A stretch of 64,000 nucleotides of DNA from Molanna angustata (lineage: Eukaryota; Arthropoda; Insecta; Trichoptera; Molannidae): positions 32,525,431 through 32,589,430 of the forward strand of contig OY754980.1 of NCBI GenBank assembly GCA_963576475.1. The letters are read 5' to 3'. Shown in pieces: positions 35,801 through 44,381 of the stretch. Both the position numbers and the translations under genes were made by a program. The notes under the pieces are model-generated. The model searched no databases. It saw nothing but the letters and a program-made list of their open reading frames with translations, and was not told the origin of the DNA. Numbering within the stretch: the stretch's first letter is position 1; every line of letters starts with the position of its first letter.

Positions 35801-38571
35801 TCTTGTTGACACTTTCTACAGTTTAGTTCATCAGCGATCCCCATCATGTAATGGTGTCTTTTCAGATGACAGTGACCAGTGAATAAATCAGTAATTGTTC
35901 TCTGCTGAGATTTAGCAGCTTCCTTGTCCTTTTTTAGAGAGCCCTTCAATGAATTCTTTCGCCTGTCATTGTCCACAACTGGCTTTCCAGAATACTCTGT
36001 GTTGAACTGTTTTCCAGTCTTTAGATAGGCCAACTGCTGGTTCAGGTCCTATGAAAGGTTGCCCTGATCCCTTTTTGGCTAGCTTATCTGCTCTCTCGTT
36101 TGCCTCTATACCTTTATGCCCAGATACCCATACAAGATGTATTTTGTTGTATTCGCCTAGTCTTTCAAGGTACTTTAGACAGTCCCATAACAGTTTTGAT
36201 GTAACATGGTATGATTCTAGTACCTTAAGGGCTTCCTGGTTCTCTGATAAAATATAAATGTTCCTGTTAAAATATGTGTTCTCACATGCATATTCTATGA
36301 GTGCATAAACATCTGCATGAAATACAGTTGGGCATTTTCCAAGATTACATGAACAAATTAATCTTGGTTCCCCAGCAATGCCCCCCTGCTCCAGTGCCCT
36401 CGCTGGTTTTTGATCCATCAGTGTACCATATCAATCCCTGCTTTTTTTATTTATATTCCCTTTTCCCATCCCATTCTATATAAAGACAATGTATGAGGGT
36501 GCAGGGAGGGTGGGAGGGTGAGGGTGCAGACAATGTATGAGACAATGTATGCCGGGTAATCGAAAATACAACAGGCAACAATAACATCTCACATAGTTCA
36601 GCAATGAGGTTCACCACCCATTCTGAATGTAGTGCCTTTTTTGGTGAAACGAGACTGGTGTGTGGGTATACATAGATGTGTTGTTCTCCCTTTTATAAGG
36701 CAATGCACACCCGGACACCTTTCGCTGGTTACCCTACATTGTGGGATATGCCGTGATGGTATGAATGAATGAACAATGTATGAGTAGAAACAATTGCAAA
36801 CAAAGCTAATCGAACCGAATAATATGAATGATTTACCATGAAGAGCCCAACAAATAAGAGAATGCGAGTGGTTTTATATAGCATGGGGCCAAGGTAGGGC
36901 AAAAGTGACACGAAATACAACATAGAATGTCAACTGATTTTATTGGTTGAATCAAATCAGAGTATACATCCTTGGAAAAAAATAGGTTTGTGCAAAAGTG
37001 ACGTTACCTGAATTCTTTCTCTCAATGATCTCTACCAACTTGCTTTTTAAAAAAAATTCAAATTTGTTCGTTTTTCAAGCTTTTCTTAGAAGGATTTACA
37101 TTTTTTTTATATACATATATACCATCATGCCATGTCCCTTACGGGGTAGGCAAAGAGAACCGAACGCCACAATTTTCTATCCTGGCACGCATCCCTCGCC
37201 TAGTCCACATTCATGCATCGTCTCATACATGTTCGTCTATTGCTCACACTTCTAACATTTCCGTCTTTCAAAATTTCGTTCACATGGTCGTGCCATCCCT
37301 TTCTTGGGCGTCCCCGACCTCTCATTCCATTCCTTTCCGCTCTGTATATTTTCTTCGTCAGGAGCTCCTCATTCATTCTCCCCATGTGACCAAACTATCT
37401 CAATGTGTTCACTTTCATTCTAGTAATGACATCTTTCTTCATCTTACATTCTTTCCTTATGTCCTCATTTCTTACCCGGTCAAACATTGTTCTATTACAA
37501 AGTATTTTTAGGTATATGAAATTTCAATATTAATTATCTAGAAATAATATTGCTTACTTATGCAAAAAGGAATTAAATGCATATCAAACATAAAAAAAAA
37601 TACTAGGTTTTTCTTGCATACCCCAAGGAATATAGTGTTATTATAAATATATGTAATACATAATTCTAGATCACAAAACCAGGAAATGTAACTGGGGAGC
37701 ATCCTATGAATAGATTAATAACAATTATAAGTGTTTATTTGAAAACAAACCAGAAAACCAAGAACTGAATGTGATATTTCTATGAAAGATCATCTACCTA
37801 CTTATGTACAAAATAACAAACCTAGGCATGATATTACCAAACATATAACACAGTACAATGTTTATGCCAAACTAATAACACATGATGTTTGACTACGTTT
37901 ATTCAAAAACAAATATATTGCATGAAATTACTAACAATAATATACATAAATAACCTATTGCATGGAAACTTCAGTGAAATTCGAATTGAGATTGGATTAT
38001 AATTGTAGAGAATAAATTTTATAACATTTAAAACTCATTTGTAAAAAAAAAATAAGGAATTATCAAGCAAATATTAAAGATAAGGGCAATTGTTTACAAG
38101 AACTCGGCCAGGGACAGTTCTTGTAAACAATTACCCTTAATTCAATTATAAAATGTAAGTTTACTAAAAAAATAGTTTGTAGGTATGTATGTTGTTTTAA
38201 AATTTGCACAATAACAAGAGTCAAGACAGAATCTATCTCATTGATGAATTGTTACATTGGTGATGAGTATTATTTATTTCTAAGTATGATGAATAGTAAA
38301 ATGTGACCTCTCGTCTTCGGAATTCCTCTGTATCCAGTACCGTGTCGAGCAGCCGAGCGGCACAATGAGCCGAGGCCGCCGCGCCCGCGTGTCCGTCAAA
38401 CACAGCGAAGAAGGACCAGTCAGGGAGGTCAGCGAGACCGCAGCGAGCCACGTGCGTGTCCTCCATCTCCATACGCCAACCTTGCATGGAGGCCACTCCA
38501 TAGTTCAACCCATTACCAGACCCCTGCTCGTTGCTCTTCTCCGTTATGGGCTTGTCCAAACAGACCCCCAT
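17645..38571 (-). CDS. alph: PPM1A/B-type metal-dependent Ser/Thr phosphatase (PP2C), whole gene
   Basis: The coding join, read on the minus strand, is 38571-38308, 28996-28682, 25755-25531 and 17836-17645: 996 nt, 331 aa plus stop, with all three introns in phase 0. PP2C enzymes are monomeric Mg/Mn-dependent phosphatases; PPM1A/B members dephosphorylate stress-MAPK, SMAD and similar targets in cytosol and nucleus. Seen here: Met-Gly start (candidate N-myristoylation, as in vertebrate PPM1A/B), EMED (37-38), DGHAG (59-63), SGST (115-118), CGDSRA (134-139), RVNGSLAVSRALGD (176-189), SPEPEV, ACDGIWDVM (D229) and GSYDNM (D272). All metal-ligand acidic residues are present. Similarity is strongest to human PPM1B and fly alphabet; the symbol is by similarity. 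The C-terminus is short for the family and its true end is uncertain. Confidence 0.9.
17970..18247 (+). mobile_element. SINE-C copy (tRNA head, LINE-like tail)
   Basis: Head TAGCCCAGCGGTAAGGTCGT with B-box GGTTCGAATTCGGGC. The tail, TTTCCAGGATCATGGTCAAAG through CGCTAATGAGGAAAAAA, resembles those of RTE-mobilised SINEs. It lies in PP2C intron 3. Only one copy was found in this window. Confidence 0.75.
18927..19935 (+). mobile_element. Family H element, copy C
   Basis: Full length: CTAGTTGCATGTAACACATG start, GTAT-rich patch, CA-rich tract at about 19690 and CGAATCGACAGTTGGA end. The hairpin arms read GAGAATTGAATTCTC, as in copy G. It lies in PP2C intron 3. Confidence 0.8.
20019..20242 (+). 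mobile_element. SINE-B copy (tRNA-like head)
   Basis: The head GGCCTTCGTAGCTCAGTTGG with GGTTTGATTCCCGGTGGAGG looks like a tRNA gene, but the sequence continues into a body and tail (GTTAGTTGCCCGAGAAGCAA) shared with 59296-59470 and 55412-55458. It is therefore called a SINE and not a functional tRNA. Confidence 0.85.
20258..20345 (+). mobile_element. Degenerate SINE-A head
   Basis: GATGGGTAGGTAGCC, then GTGCACTGGACTACCAATTT and GTTCAAATCATATCTCGAC follow the SINE-A head with many changes. The body is lost. Confidence 0.5.
21083..21135. repeat. (TA)n/(CATA)n microsatellite
   Basis: A TA run followed by ACATACATAC and ACACACAC. Confidence 0.9.
21760..22840 (-). mobile_element. Family H element, copy D, with a nested palindrome
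   Basis: Minus orientation: TCCAACTGTCA at the left, CCGCTCAATTTAC in the core and GCAACTAGT at the right. A foldback at 22359-22548 interrupts it. It lies in PP2C intron 3. Confidence 0.75.
22359..22548. repeat. Palindromic foldback nested in family H
   Basis: Arms carry GACCGGTTTCGGAACTGACC and its inverted partner GTTCCGAAACTGGTC, with CATCAGGAGGG-like centres. Homologous to 7611-7831 but more diverged, with arms of about 80 nt. Confidence 0.8.
22841..23184. other. Intronic stretch without recognised features
   Basis: PP2C intron 3. Nothing identifiable. Confidence 0.4.
23185..23346 (-). mobile_element. SINE-A copy
   Basis: Minus orientation: tail AATGAATATGTCCTTGTAAC at the left, then TAGCACAAACATTTATG-type body in reverse, and head TGGCAGAGCAGTTAGCGTGC at the right. 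It lies in PP2C intron 3. Confidence 0.82.
23347..24689. other. Intronic stretch, no supported gene
   Basis: PP2C intron 3. Contains a stray SINE-A tail piece near 23680 (TTTCAAGGACATATTCATTT) and otherwise nothing recognisable. Confidence 0.45.
24690..25262 (+). mobile_element. LINE 3' end (Jockey/CR1-like C-terminus)
   Basis: The plus strand encodes the C-terminal part of a LINE ORF2 (YLLEKIAFRCPLCSTRSNEL, then FVRRSCKLYNSVIKSEIDIL) ending at 24980. A T-rich 3' UTR and an AATAAATAAATAAATAAATA-type tail near 25245-25268 follow. It is 5'-truncated and lies in PP2C intron 3, antisense to the gene. Confidence 0.65.
25531..25755 (-). CDS. alph: PP2C coding exon 3
   Basis: Encodes residues 194-268, with the GPTQQLVSPEPEV flap segment and the ACDGIWDVM block carrying metal ligand D229. 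The acceptor is tatataag|TCGTCC, which has a weak pyrimidine tract; the donor is AAG|gtaata. Human PPM1B has a similar block order here. The first residues, SSRD, replace the CVDGK of vertebrates. Confidence 0.92.
26133..26689. mobile_element. Non-autonomous hAT element with 8-bp target duplication
   Basis: 557 nt. The left end is CAGTCTTTCTCAAAGTGGGC and the right end, reverse complement, CAGAGATTATCAAACTTATT; both fit the CAGxxxTTCTCAAAxTT hAT pattern. ATGTAGAG flanks both sides (26125-26132 and 26690-26697). The disrupted sequence is present uninterrupted at 31918-31945. There is no ORF. It lies in PP2C intron 2. Confidence 0.88.
27180..27290 (-). pseudogene. RTE LINE tail fragment
   Basis: The minus frame reads INVDEAMYMCQDRRMQYSF, then LTAYPLR, matching VDEARDACQDRKMWRSVLSAYPAR of the RTE copy at 54425-54945. 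Confidence 0.7.
27530..28611. mobile_element. hAT-like non-autonomous element in a repeat
   Basis: Left end CAGTGGCGGCTCCCCCAAAG, right end GGTCGCCAGCCGCC; as inverted repeats both read TGGCGGCT with GGGGCTC nearby. It breaks a repeat whose uninterrupted form (TTAGTGTTGGCCACGACCC then ACTCGTTT) is at 33223-33250. No clean target duplication is visible. No ORF of note. It lies in PP2C intron 2, 71 nt from exon 2. Confidence 0.65.
28682..28996 (-). CDS. alph: PP2C coding exon 2
   Basis: Encodes residues 89-193, from IAEGIRAGFLRFDED to GDYAYK. It holds the SGST, CGDSRA and RVNGSLAVSRALGD blocks of the catalytic core. The acceptor is ttgttag|ATAGCG and the donor AAG|gtaatt. A repeat ending in a CCTAGTAAGGTGACAAG motif, also seen near 26008, abuts the donor side, so repeat sequence comes within about 30 nt of the exon. 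Confidence 0.92.
29020..29320 (+). pseudogene. Decayed RTE LINE 3' end
   Basis: The plus frame reads MRNEDIRAKCNLKKVSVNRM, then KVYKL, like VRNEDIRKECNMKKDVITRMKVNTL of the RTE copy at 54425-54945, and then decays. It ends in GGGTGATGGTATGTAT, the RTE 3' end. Its left edge is about 25 nt upstream of PP2C exon 2, in intron 1. Confidence 0.7.
29421..30215. mobile_element. Element with ~75-bp terminal inverted repeats
   Basis: Left arm 29425-29500 and right arm 30136-30213 share GAAATCCATAGTCTCAGAAT and TGTCATGATTTTTTTTT in inverse. The interior is A+T-rich with no ORF. A MITE or foldback of unassigned type in PP2C intron 1. Confidence 0.75.
30352..31044. mobile_element. Second TIR/foldback element
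   Basis: Ends TTAAGAGGGCGACTGCTGCC and GGCAGCAGTCCCCCCCTTAA are inverted copies. A second, central inverted pair (ATGATGTGACGTTGCATCAA and its partner near 30760) makes almost the whole element self-complementary. The TTAA at both outer ends could be a target duplication. Confidence 0.75.
31397..31545. repeat. Inverted repeat (foldback)
   Basis: ATTATTATTAACAATAACAT plus CTCAATAGAGACAAAG at the left is mirrored by CTTCGTCTCTATTGAGATGT plus TATTGTCAATAATAAT at the right. A partial relative (TTGCATATGCGCAAACATTG to CTCTATTGAGAT) is at 34756-34870. Confidence 0.75.
31855..33260. repeat. Dispersed repeat family with internal duplications
   Basis: Shares long stretches with 26040-27040 and 27281-27529 (TATCATGTAGAGAATGCGCA, CCCAAACTATAAGTCCGATC, GGTGTGGAGAGTTTAGTGTT). 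Within it, AGCCCAAACTATAAGTCCGA occurs at about 32032 and 32178. A block of about 170 nt starting CTTCATATGATATCACGTGT is duplicated at about 32617 and 32935. There is no coding content and I know of no matching class. It is in PP2C intron 1. Confidence 0.7.
33414..34164 (+). mobile_element. Family H element, copy E (internally shortened)
   Basis: Left end CTAGTTGCATGTAACACATG, right end AATCGACAGTTGGA. It lacks the CA tract and part of the core, and keeps the hairpin GAGAATAAATTCTC. PP2C intron 1. Confidence 0.78.
34331..34605 (+). pseudogene. RTE LINE tail, degenerate
   Basis: Split frames read RMNEERLMKKIYSADRNGMR, then GRGRPRKG, and then NNILKDGNVRSVRNRRTCMR. Stops and frameshifts are present. 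It ends in GGCATGATGGTATGAATGTA. Confidence 0.82.
34648..34702 (-). repeat. Family H terminal fragment
   Basis: AACTATACATACTATCGTTA, then TCGACAGTTGGGTCTCATGTG and an ACTAGTAA end: the left terminus of family H in minus orientation. Confidence 0.7.
35002..35335. repeat. 167-bp tandem duplication
   Basis: Two copies beginning ATTCCATCAT(C/A)ATTAATG at 35003 and 35170, with only a few differences through TTCTTAGTAGCAAGAGTATT. There is no coding content. PP2C intron 1. Confidence 0.9.
35585..36445 (-). pseudogene. LINE 3' end with RNase H domain (I-clade-like), frameshifted
   Basis: The minus strand reads WYTDGSKTSEGTGAGGHCWG, which has the first RNase H aspartate, then shifts frame to RLICSCNLGKCPTVFHADVY, YILSENQEALKVL and VWVSGHKGIEANERADKLAK. 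After a second shift it reads CRKCQQEEETASHVICECPV, the terminal zinc knuckle. At least two frameshifts are present, and the usual SDN of the third active-site block is SEN. Not functional. PP2C intron 1. Confidence 0.85.
37125..37496 (-). pseudogene. RTE LINE C-terminal fragment
   Basis: The minus frame carries GRMNEELLTKKIYRAERNGM, then RGRGRPRKGWHDHVNEILKDG and SNRRTCMRRCMNVD. An in-frame stop follows. Nearly the same as the copy at 54425-54945. PP2C intron 1. Confidence 0.88.
38081..38140. repeat. Short perfect hairpin in PP2C intron 1
   Basis: TAAGGGCAATTGTTTACAAG plus AACT is mirrored by AGTTCTTGTAAACAATTACC plus CTTA, with a 10-11 nt loop (CGGCCAGGGAC). It lies about 170 nt downstream of exon 1. 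It may be a MITE remnant or a structured intronic RNA. Confidence 0.7.
38308..38571 (-). CDS. alph: PP2C coding exon 1
   Basis: Encodes residues 1-88, starting MGVCLDKPITEK. An in-frame ATG 18 nt upstream was rejected because family members begin MGxxLDKP and need Gly2 for myristoylation. The exon has R33, the EMED metal site and DGHAG. The donor is GAG|gtcac. A TTAG sequence ends 5 nt before the ATG, so a separate 5'-UTR exon spliced just ahead of the start is possible. It is GC-richer than the surrounding DNA. Confidence 0.92.
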
Positions 38572-39010
38572 CGCCCCTAACACAACCAAACACCTTTCAC
38601 TATCTACACATTTTCCTTAATTCCGAAGATACTACGCGAGATCGCTCGCAGCCACCCGCACTTCGATTTGACACATATAGATAATAATATATAACGAGTA
38701 TAGCCGTGAAATTAATAATACACTTCTTATTTCTGAACTACGGGCTCTGACGAAGATGAAACCCAACACTGCACACCGTGAAACGTGACTATATTTCTAT
38801 ATACCGTCGTAATGTTGAGATTTACGATTACGAAAAACCTAACCTAAATAAATAATTCACGCATATAATACGCGCACACGCGAGCGGACGACGGGATGAA
38901 AATAATCTAAAATCGAAACTGTGAATGACGAATAAAAATATAAAATTATAATATACGTTCGTTCGCTCGAATCCCACTACGAAAACTCGTGCAATCCCGT
39001 GAAGCTAGTA
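38572..39010 (-). promoter_or_regulatory. Upstream/promoter region of the PP2C gene
   Basis: This stretch upstream of the start codon is visibly richer in CpG than the flanks, with GCGAGATCGCTCGCAG and CGCGCACACGCGAGCGG runs. It carries no repeat that I recognise. That fits a broad promoter and 5' UTR. No TATA box or initiator can be placed with confidence. Confidence 0.45.
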
Positions 39011-40194
39011 AAACAATTGTGACGTTTTCATTGGCCGATGTAAATTATGTTTTTTTTTCATTGGTCAATTTATACGTAATACAGAAATTTTCATAGTAAA
39101 AAACGAAAAACGCTCGTGTGCAAAAAACGCATGCGCCGTGATAAAAATAGATAAGAATGAAATGTTGTCATTGACAATTAATTTGTGGCATTTGTTATTA
39201 TATCAAACGAACGATGTGACTATATTATTATAATGTGTTTGATATCTACAAGAAAAATATACAAGGAAAACTAGACTAGATTTTATCTATCAAAAACGAT
39301 TTTGATATTTCATTTACTTTCAACTAGAATCCATTTTGGCGCATTATTTGAAAGTGGAATCTGAGATGAATTATTATCAATTATATAGAATAGTTGTTGG
39401 TTTTTCTGTTCATCCTATTTTTATGTAATTAGGTACCCAAATCGTCTCAAACAAATATTATAAATTTAGTTAAGTTATTCAAATACATATTAAAGCTATC
39501 CATATATCCAATATTGTAGAAAGCTCCATGAACCAAAAATATAATGTAGGTGTTCTGTATATAAAAATCATTATTTCATAGATTTTTCTTCATGGACATT
39601 TCTATTTGCAATCAAATAGAGTATTAAAGAACATATGTTTTATCAACGTATTTCCATAGAATAATAATAAAACTATAGAATACTTATTCCCATACAATAC
39701 ATCGCTGAAAAAGTGAAGCCGTTTTATTGGCCGGCTCGTGTCAATATATGTATGACTCTGCTGGTAAACATTGTTCTAGAAATATTCTTGTTTTTTTTTG
39801 TAAAATTGATGTCTCATCTACATTTTAATATCTAATAACTTTTTTATATTTTCATTGTAGTGTCATCACTATGACAAAATTTTTTATGAAAAACCAAGTA
39901 CAAAAACTTAGCTTAGGGGCGTCTCCATTTTTTCCATTCCTCCGATTGTACATTTGTAATGACACATTTATTTAATTGCTAACTGAACCAGTGAAATTTG
40001 TACTTTCAACGTACGTTTATTTAAAAATGAAAATTCTGTATAATTTTTTTGGGTGAACTTTAATAGTTATTCTGCTATTCGGGACGGAGACGAATCAAAT
40101 AAATAATAGATGAATAAAATTGGTCGAATGATGTAATTTTATGAAGTCTGAAAATTTGTAAGAAGAAACATCTCTAACATTAAATAAATAATGA
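39011..40194. other. Intergenic stretch without recognised features
   Basis: Sequence between the PP2C upstream region and a SINE. No coding or repeat signal was found. Confidence 0.5.
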
Positions 40195-40374
40195 GCACTT
40201 CTTTGCATCCTGTGCAAGTGGCGAGTTTATTGCCGTATGGCAATTTTTTCCAACTAACCAATGTTTCCAGAAGCAATATTTGCGTGAGAAATAAATTTCG
40301 CTTCTGCTGGGAATCGAACCCAGGATGCCCGCACAGAAACCGAACGGCTTACCAACTGTGCCACGGCGGTCTAT
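40195..40374 (-). mobile_element. SINE-D copy (tRNA-like head)
   Basis: Minus strand: a head with GCCGTGGCACAGTTGGTAAG and GGTTCGATTCCCAGCAGAAG, then a tail with GCAAATATTGCTTCTGGAAA-type sequence. Relatives lie at 60465-60556 (head) and 5157-5250 (tail). Confidence 0.8.
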
Positions 40375-40854
40375 AATATTATAAATTGTTTAAAATAAGT
40401 AACAAAAGATATGGATTTGGAGGATGGTTTGCTTGAATTAAAGAAACATAATTTTAATTAAAATTTTATTTTGAATCACATTTTTATTTACAATGGCGTG
40501 TCATAGGATAAAAATACATAAAATCACATACTTACCTATATCATATGGTTTAAAATTTTAATCACAGTAATTCTTTCAATAATATACTATAGTATAATAT
40601 GTATTGTGTTTCGTTTAAAGGCTAGCGTCCATAACGTCCATCAGACGGATTTGTTTCAAGGGAAATATTTAATGAAAATAAGAATGAATGTAAAAAAAAT
40701 ATGTAGCCTATAACTTTTTCTAGGATATACATATCTTAATGCCAAATTTCATCCAAAATCATTCAGCCGTAATCGCGTGATTGAGTAACGAACATCTTAA
40801 CATCCATACATTCAAATGTATAATATTATTGAGATACTTCCACTATCTAACTAT

Positions 40855-40926
40855 GTAAAATAGAGTGCACAATAGATCAAACATGGTCGCAGTGTGGGGG
40901 CGTAGGATCCTACTCCTAACTAATAA
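40855..40926 (+). repeat. 3' end fragment of the RNase H LINE family
   Basis: GTGCACAATAGATCAAACAT plus GGTCGCAGTGTGGGGGCG matches, inverted, the sequence just downstream of the LINE stop at 35585-35640. 5'-truncated to about 70 nt. Confidence 0.7.
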
Positions 40927-41018
40927 TAAAACTATGTAAAAATGTTGTTCAAAATTTGCCTGAGGAAATGGTTAGTTCTATAAAAAGGCGATATGACGCA
41001 TATAAAAATGACAGATCA

Positions 41019-41201
41019 GGGGGGCAAGTCTGGTCCGACCGGCGAAATCAAAACCCTCGTGATTACCCATATCATGGATATAATTATTATATGGAGTTCT
41101 ATAATATCTTTGATGTCATAGAACTCCATATAATAATTATATCCATGATATGGTTAATCACAAGGGTTTTGATTTCGCCGGTTGGACGAGACTTCCCCCC
41201 C
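41019..41201. mobile_element. Foldback element with ~80-bp arms
   Basis: GGGGGGCAAGTCTGGTCCGA at the left is mirrored by the right end. The arms run through GAAATCAAAACCCTCGTGAT and CCATATCATGGATATAATTA to a loop of about 20 nt. CAGATC on both outer sides could be a target duplication. Relatives lie at 49320-49860, 51383-51512 and 52436-53690. Confidence 0.85.
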
Positions 41202-42152
41202 AGATCGGATTTTTGCCTCTCTTAGTAACGGCGTTAGCATTCTGATGCACGCGCTCTGTCTGATGCTGATTAATGTACGCACTTGTATGAATTCCTATAC
41301 AAAGAATTCTAAAATCCGTTTGATGGACGCCAGCCTTAAAATTTCATTTCGTGGTTAAGTTGGTATGATGGGATTTGGTGTTGTTATATGTTAAAAACAG
41401 AATATTCCCCATAATTAGGGATTTTTTTCTTATTTTGTCATATTTTAATAGTTATTTCTGATAAATCTACACAAAAATAAGTTTAAAATAATTTTAGAAG
41501 ACAAGAAGTGTTAATGTGTTCTAAAATAGACTTGACAGACTGAACAAGTGAAAACTGTTGTGAGATCAGACATATCAGCATAGCTGCCTGTCTGATAACA
41601 TTTAATAATAATAATAATATACCATACTCAGATTCTTGTCTTTTAAAATTTCTTATTATTAAGTTATTAAAATGAGATTATTTGAGGAACTTTATTTGGA
41701 GATATGGCAAAGTTAATCAGTTTATTTTACTTACTGAAAGTCGTACCAAAATAACCATGAAGTTCACTTTTAAGTTTAACGCAGAGTAATATAAAATTTA
41801 TTTACGATTTTTTACTACAGCAATATAATTACAAAAGAATGACCAATTATAAATATCGTTATTTCAATTTCAATTTTTTTAAAAGATAAAATATAAATAT
41901 CAATATTTTCTTTAATTAAATAGTAGGTATTTTTCCATGTCATTGTTACCAACAGCAGATAAATCTATATGCTATTTGTGTTAGTACTTCAGTAATAACT
42001 TCACTGCCTGCTAATATTTATATAAAAATACATATTTTCTATAAATACAATACATACACACATATTTTTGATTAACTACAACTGTAATAAATAGTATCAC
42101 ACAGTCCATAATAACTAAACTTAATTGTACAATTGAAACTGTTGTATTCTAT
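41202..42152. other. Intergenic stretch without recognised features
   Basis: A+T-rich; no gene or repeat border was identified. Confidence 0.5.
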
Positions 42153-42744
42153 TCCAACTGTCCATTTGTTCAAGAGAATTTATTTTTCTTAACATATTGA
42201 CAAAGTATCAAGCCATGATACGCGAGATTTGTATGCCAGGTCTATATTTTTCAACTTTGAATTAAAAAACACCAACTTAGCTTCGCAGCATATATGTTCC
42301 ATATGTGGATTTACTCAGAATTCAGAGTAGAACATTTAGTGTGTCTGTGTATGTCCCCCTTATAACTTTTGATCCACTCAATGCACAGAGACTAAAATTT
42401 CAGAATAAATAGAAAGTTATAGGCCTACAAAACTTTTATACTCAGAATTATGAATTTTTGTTTGAGTCAGGGGTTATCAACTTCTGAATTTTTACTTTAT
42501 TTTTCCATATTTTAAAAACGATAGAAGCTAGAACGCTGAAAATTGGTATAAATATAGACAAATACGAAATCTCTAATTTATTTGTTTAAAAAGAGTTTCT
42601 CAAACAGTGTTTAACTGCTTATATTTATAAAGTTTTAAAAAATTACTGAAAAAAGCTGAAATTGTTTATAGTTTGGTACGTAATCTTCAATTATACATAC
42701 TATCGCCATTGACAGTTGTATATCATGTGTTACATGCAACTAGT
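42153..42744 (-). mobile_element. Family H element, copy F (shortened)
   Basis: TCCAACTGTCC at the left, core ATGTTCCATATGTGGATTTA and right end TTACATGCAACTAG. Part of the GTAT-rich region is deleted. Confidence 0.75.
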
Positions 42745-43505
42745 ATATAAAAATACTTAAATCATAACAAAAAATAACATGGAATGTTCTTAACCTTAAT
42801 CATTTTGGTGATGTTAAAATATGAATACCTATTCATTTTATTTCAAATTATATAATCACACAATTGTTTTGATTTAATACTAATAAAAAATCTTGTGAAT
42901 GATAAACTTGTGCAAACCATAACCCTTTTGAACCTTCAGGTATATACCGGTCCCAGACTGTTGGGACTAGTATCATACCTTCATGGTTGGGACTAATATC
43001 CCATCCATATTTCATATTACGTCTAATTCTTTTTGTTTAACTTTTGTTTCTTTTTGTTCAACTTTTTTATACAATGTCTTTACTATTTTTATGTTAAATT
43101 ATCAACCTAAATACAGACCACAATTATGTATTATTTTTGTTACGTATAAAGATAAATAAATAAATAAAAAACAAGAACAATGTTTACTATCAGAGCCACC
43201 ATGAGAAATCCCGCTGCCTGTGTGCAAATTTAAAAATGCCCCCCCCTTAAATTATACATTTCTTAAAGCTAATTTGCAAATGGTTTGCCGGCCTGTGTCT
43301 GTCCTTTGCATAGGTCCCCTACGTGCCCCGCACAATAAACACATATAATACTGATAATTTAAAAACTCACCACAAGAGCGCTGAAAATTGATTATGTTGT
43401 ATCATTTTAACTATGGTAATATTTGTGAAAAAGGTGCATTTTGAGATTTTTTCTGAACGAAGATATATTTTCAATTTGTCTGAGGGTGTTTGGGAGCTTT
43501 ATTTA
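42745..43505. other. Intergenic stretch, possible LINE tail
   Basis: An AAATAAATAAATAAA run near 43155 suggests the end of a LINE, but no protein-like frame precedes it. Otherwise nothing was identified. Confidence 0.35.
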
Positions 43506-43965
43506 TTTTATTTATTTATTTATTTGATCATAACAAAAAGATAGCAATAATAACATCATTATAAAAAAAAAACATTTCATATTAACGTTGGCCTCTCCCA
43601 CTAGGAATGTCCTGTGTCGGGAGAAGCAAACTCACATATTTAAATTACACAAACATAGAAGCTTATTCCATGCATTTAGTCCTGTGACAGCAAACACACG
43701 ATCGCCAATATAAGTGGTGTGTATTCTGTTTATTGTTAATTTTCGAACTACAACGAGCGCCTTACTCTTGTATTTTTTGCACAGATTTCTGGCTTCGTTT
43801 AACATCCATGCATCGTCTCATACATACTCGTTGATTGTGAAAGTTTCTTATGTTTCCTTCTTACAAAATATCATTCAAATCATCATGCCATCTTTTTCCG
43901 GGGCGCCCCTGCTATTCACTCTATCTCTTATGCCCATGTATATTTTTTTGGTCAGTCATTCATAG
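43506..43965 (-). pseudogene. Two LINE tails side by side
   Basis: On the minus strand, a Jockey/CR1-like C-terminus (IHTTYIGDRVFAVTGLNAWN, then KLLC) is followed by 3' UTR and an AAATAAATAAATAAATAAA tail at 43500-43520. Adjacent, at about 43800-43965, is a degraded RTE tail with SNQRVCMRRCMDVK-like coding. Confidence 0.6.
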
Positions 43966-44179
43966 TCGCCCATGTATAGTCGTTTGTTTGTAATTGCAAT
44001 GTTTTATTTCAGTCCTGGGGCGTCACAGTTGAGCAGGTTCATAAGGGTTAAAAGAGTGATATATGACGTTATACAAAGTTTATCAAACAATTCATATATC
44101 ATATATCTTAAACATTTGTCAATTGCTAATGACTCCACTTCTGTGTGTTAGAAACTTAATAAAATAATATAGTTATGTA

Positions 44180-44185
44180 TTTATT
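44180..44185 (-). terminator. Candidate polyadenylation signal of Atg14
   Basis: A minus-strand AATAAA about 65 nt after the Atg14 TAG. Its spacing suits a short 3' UTR. Confidence 0.55.
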
Positions 44186-44249
44186 AAAATAAAACGTGTC
44201 TTGACTGATTGTCTCGTTAAAAGTGAATGGTTAAAAAAACTGTGAAATT

Positions 44250-44381
44250 CTATTTAGTGGTCCATCCTCTCCATATTGATGCCAAAGATGCGGCTGCACT
44301 GGTCACTAAACCCTGAGCTATTGGAACTGTGCTGGCCGGAGTGGAGGGGACTCTCGCATTGGCTTGATTTGCATCACCCAA
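44250..44381 (-). CDS. Atg14: Atg14 coding exon 7 (BATS tail) and stop
   Basis: Residues 430-472, LGDANQANARVPSTPAS then GLVTSAAASLASIWRGWTTK and TAG. The end matches the amphipathic helix of the BATS domain (SSAAASVTSWF in human) that senses curved PI3P membranes. The acceptor is ttttccag|TTGGGT. Confidence 0.92.
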   Translation of the reverse strand: MGDANQANARVPSTPASTVPIAQGLVTSAAASLASIWRGWTTK

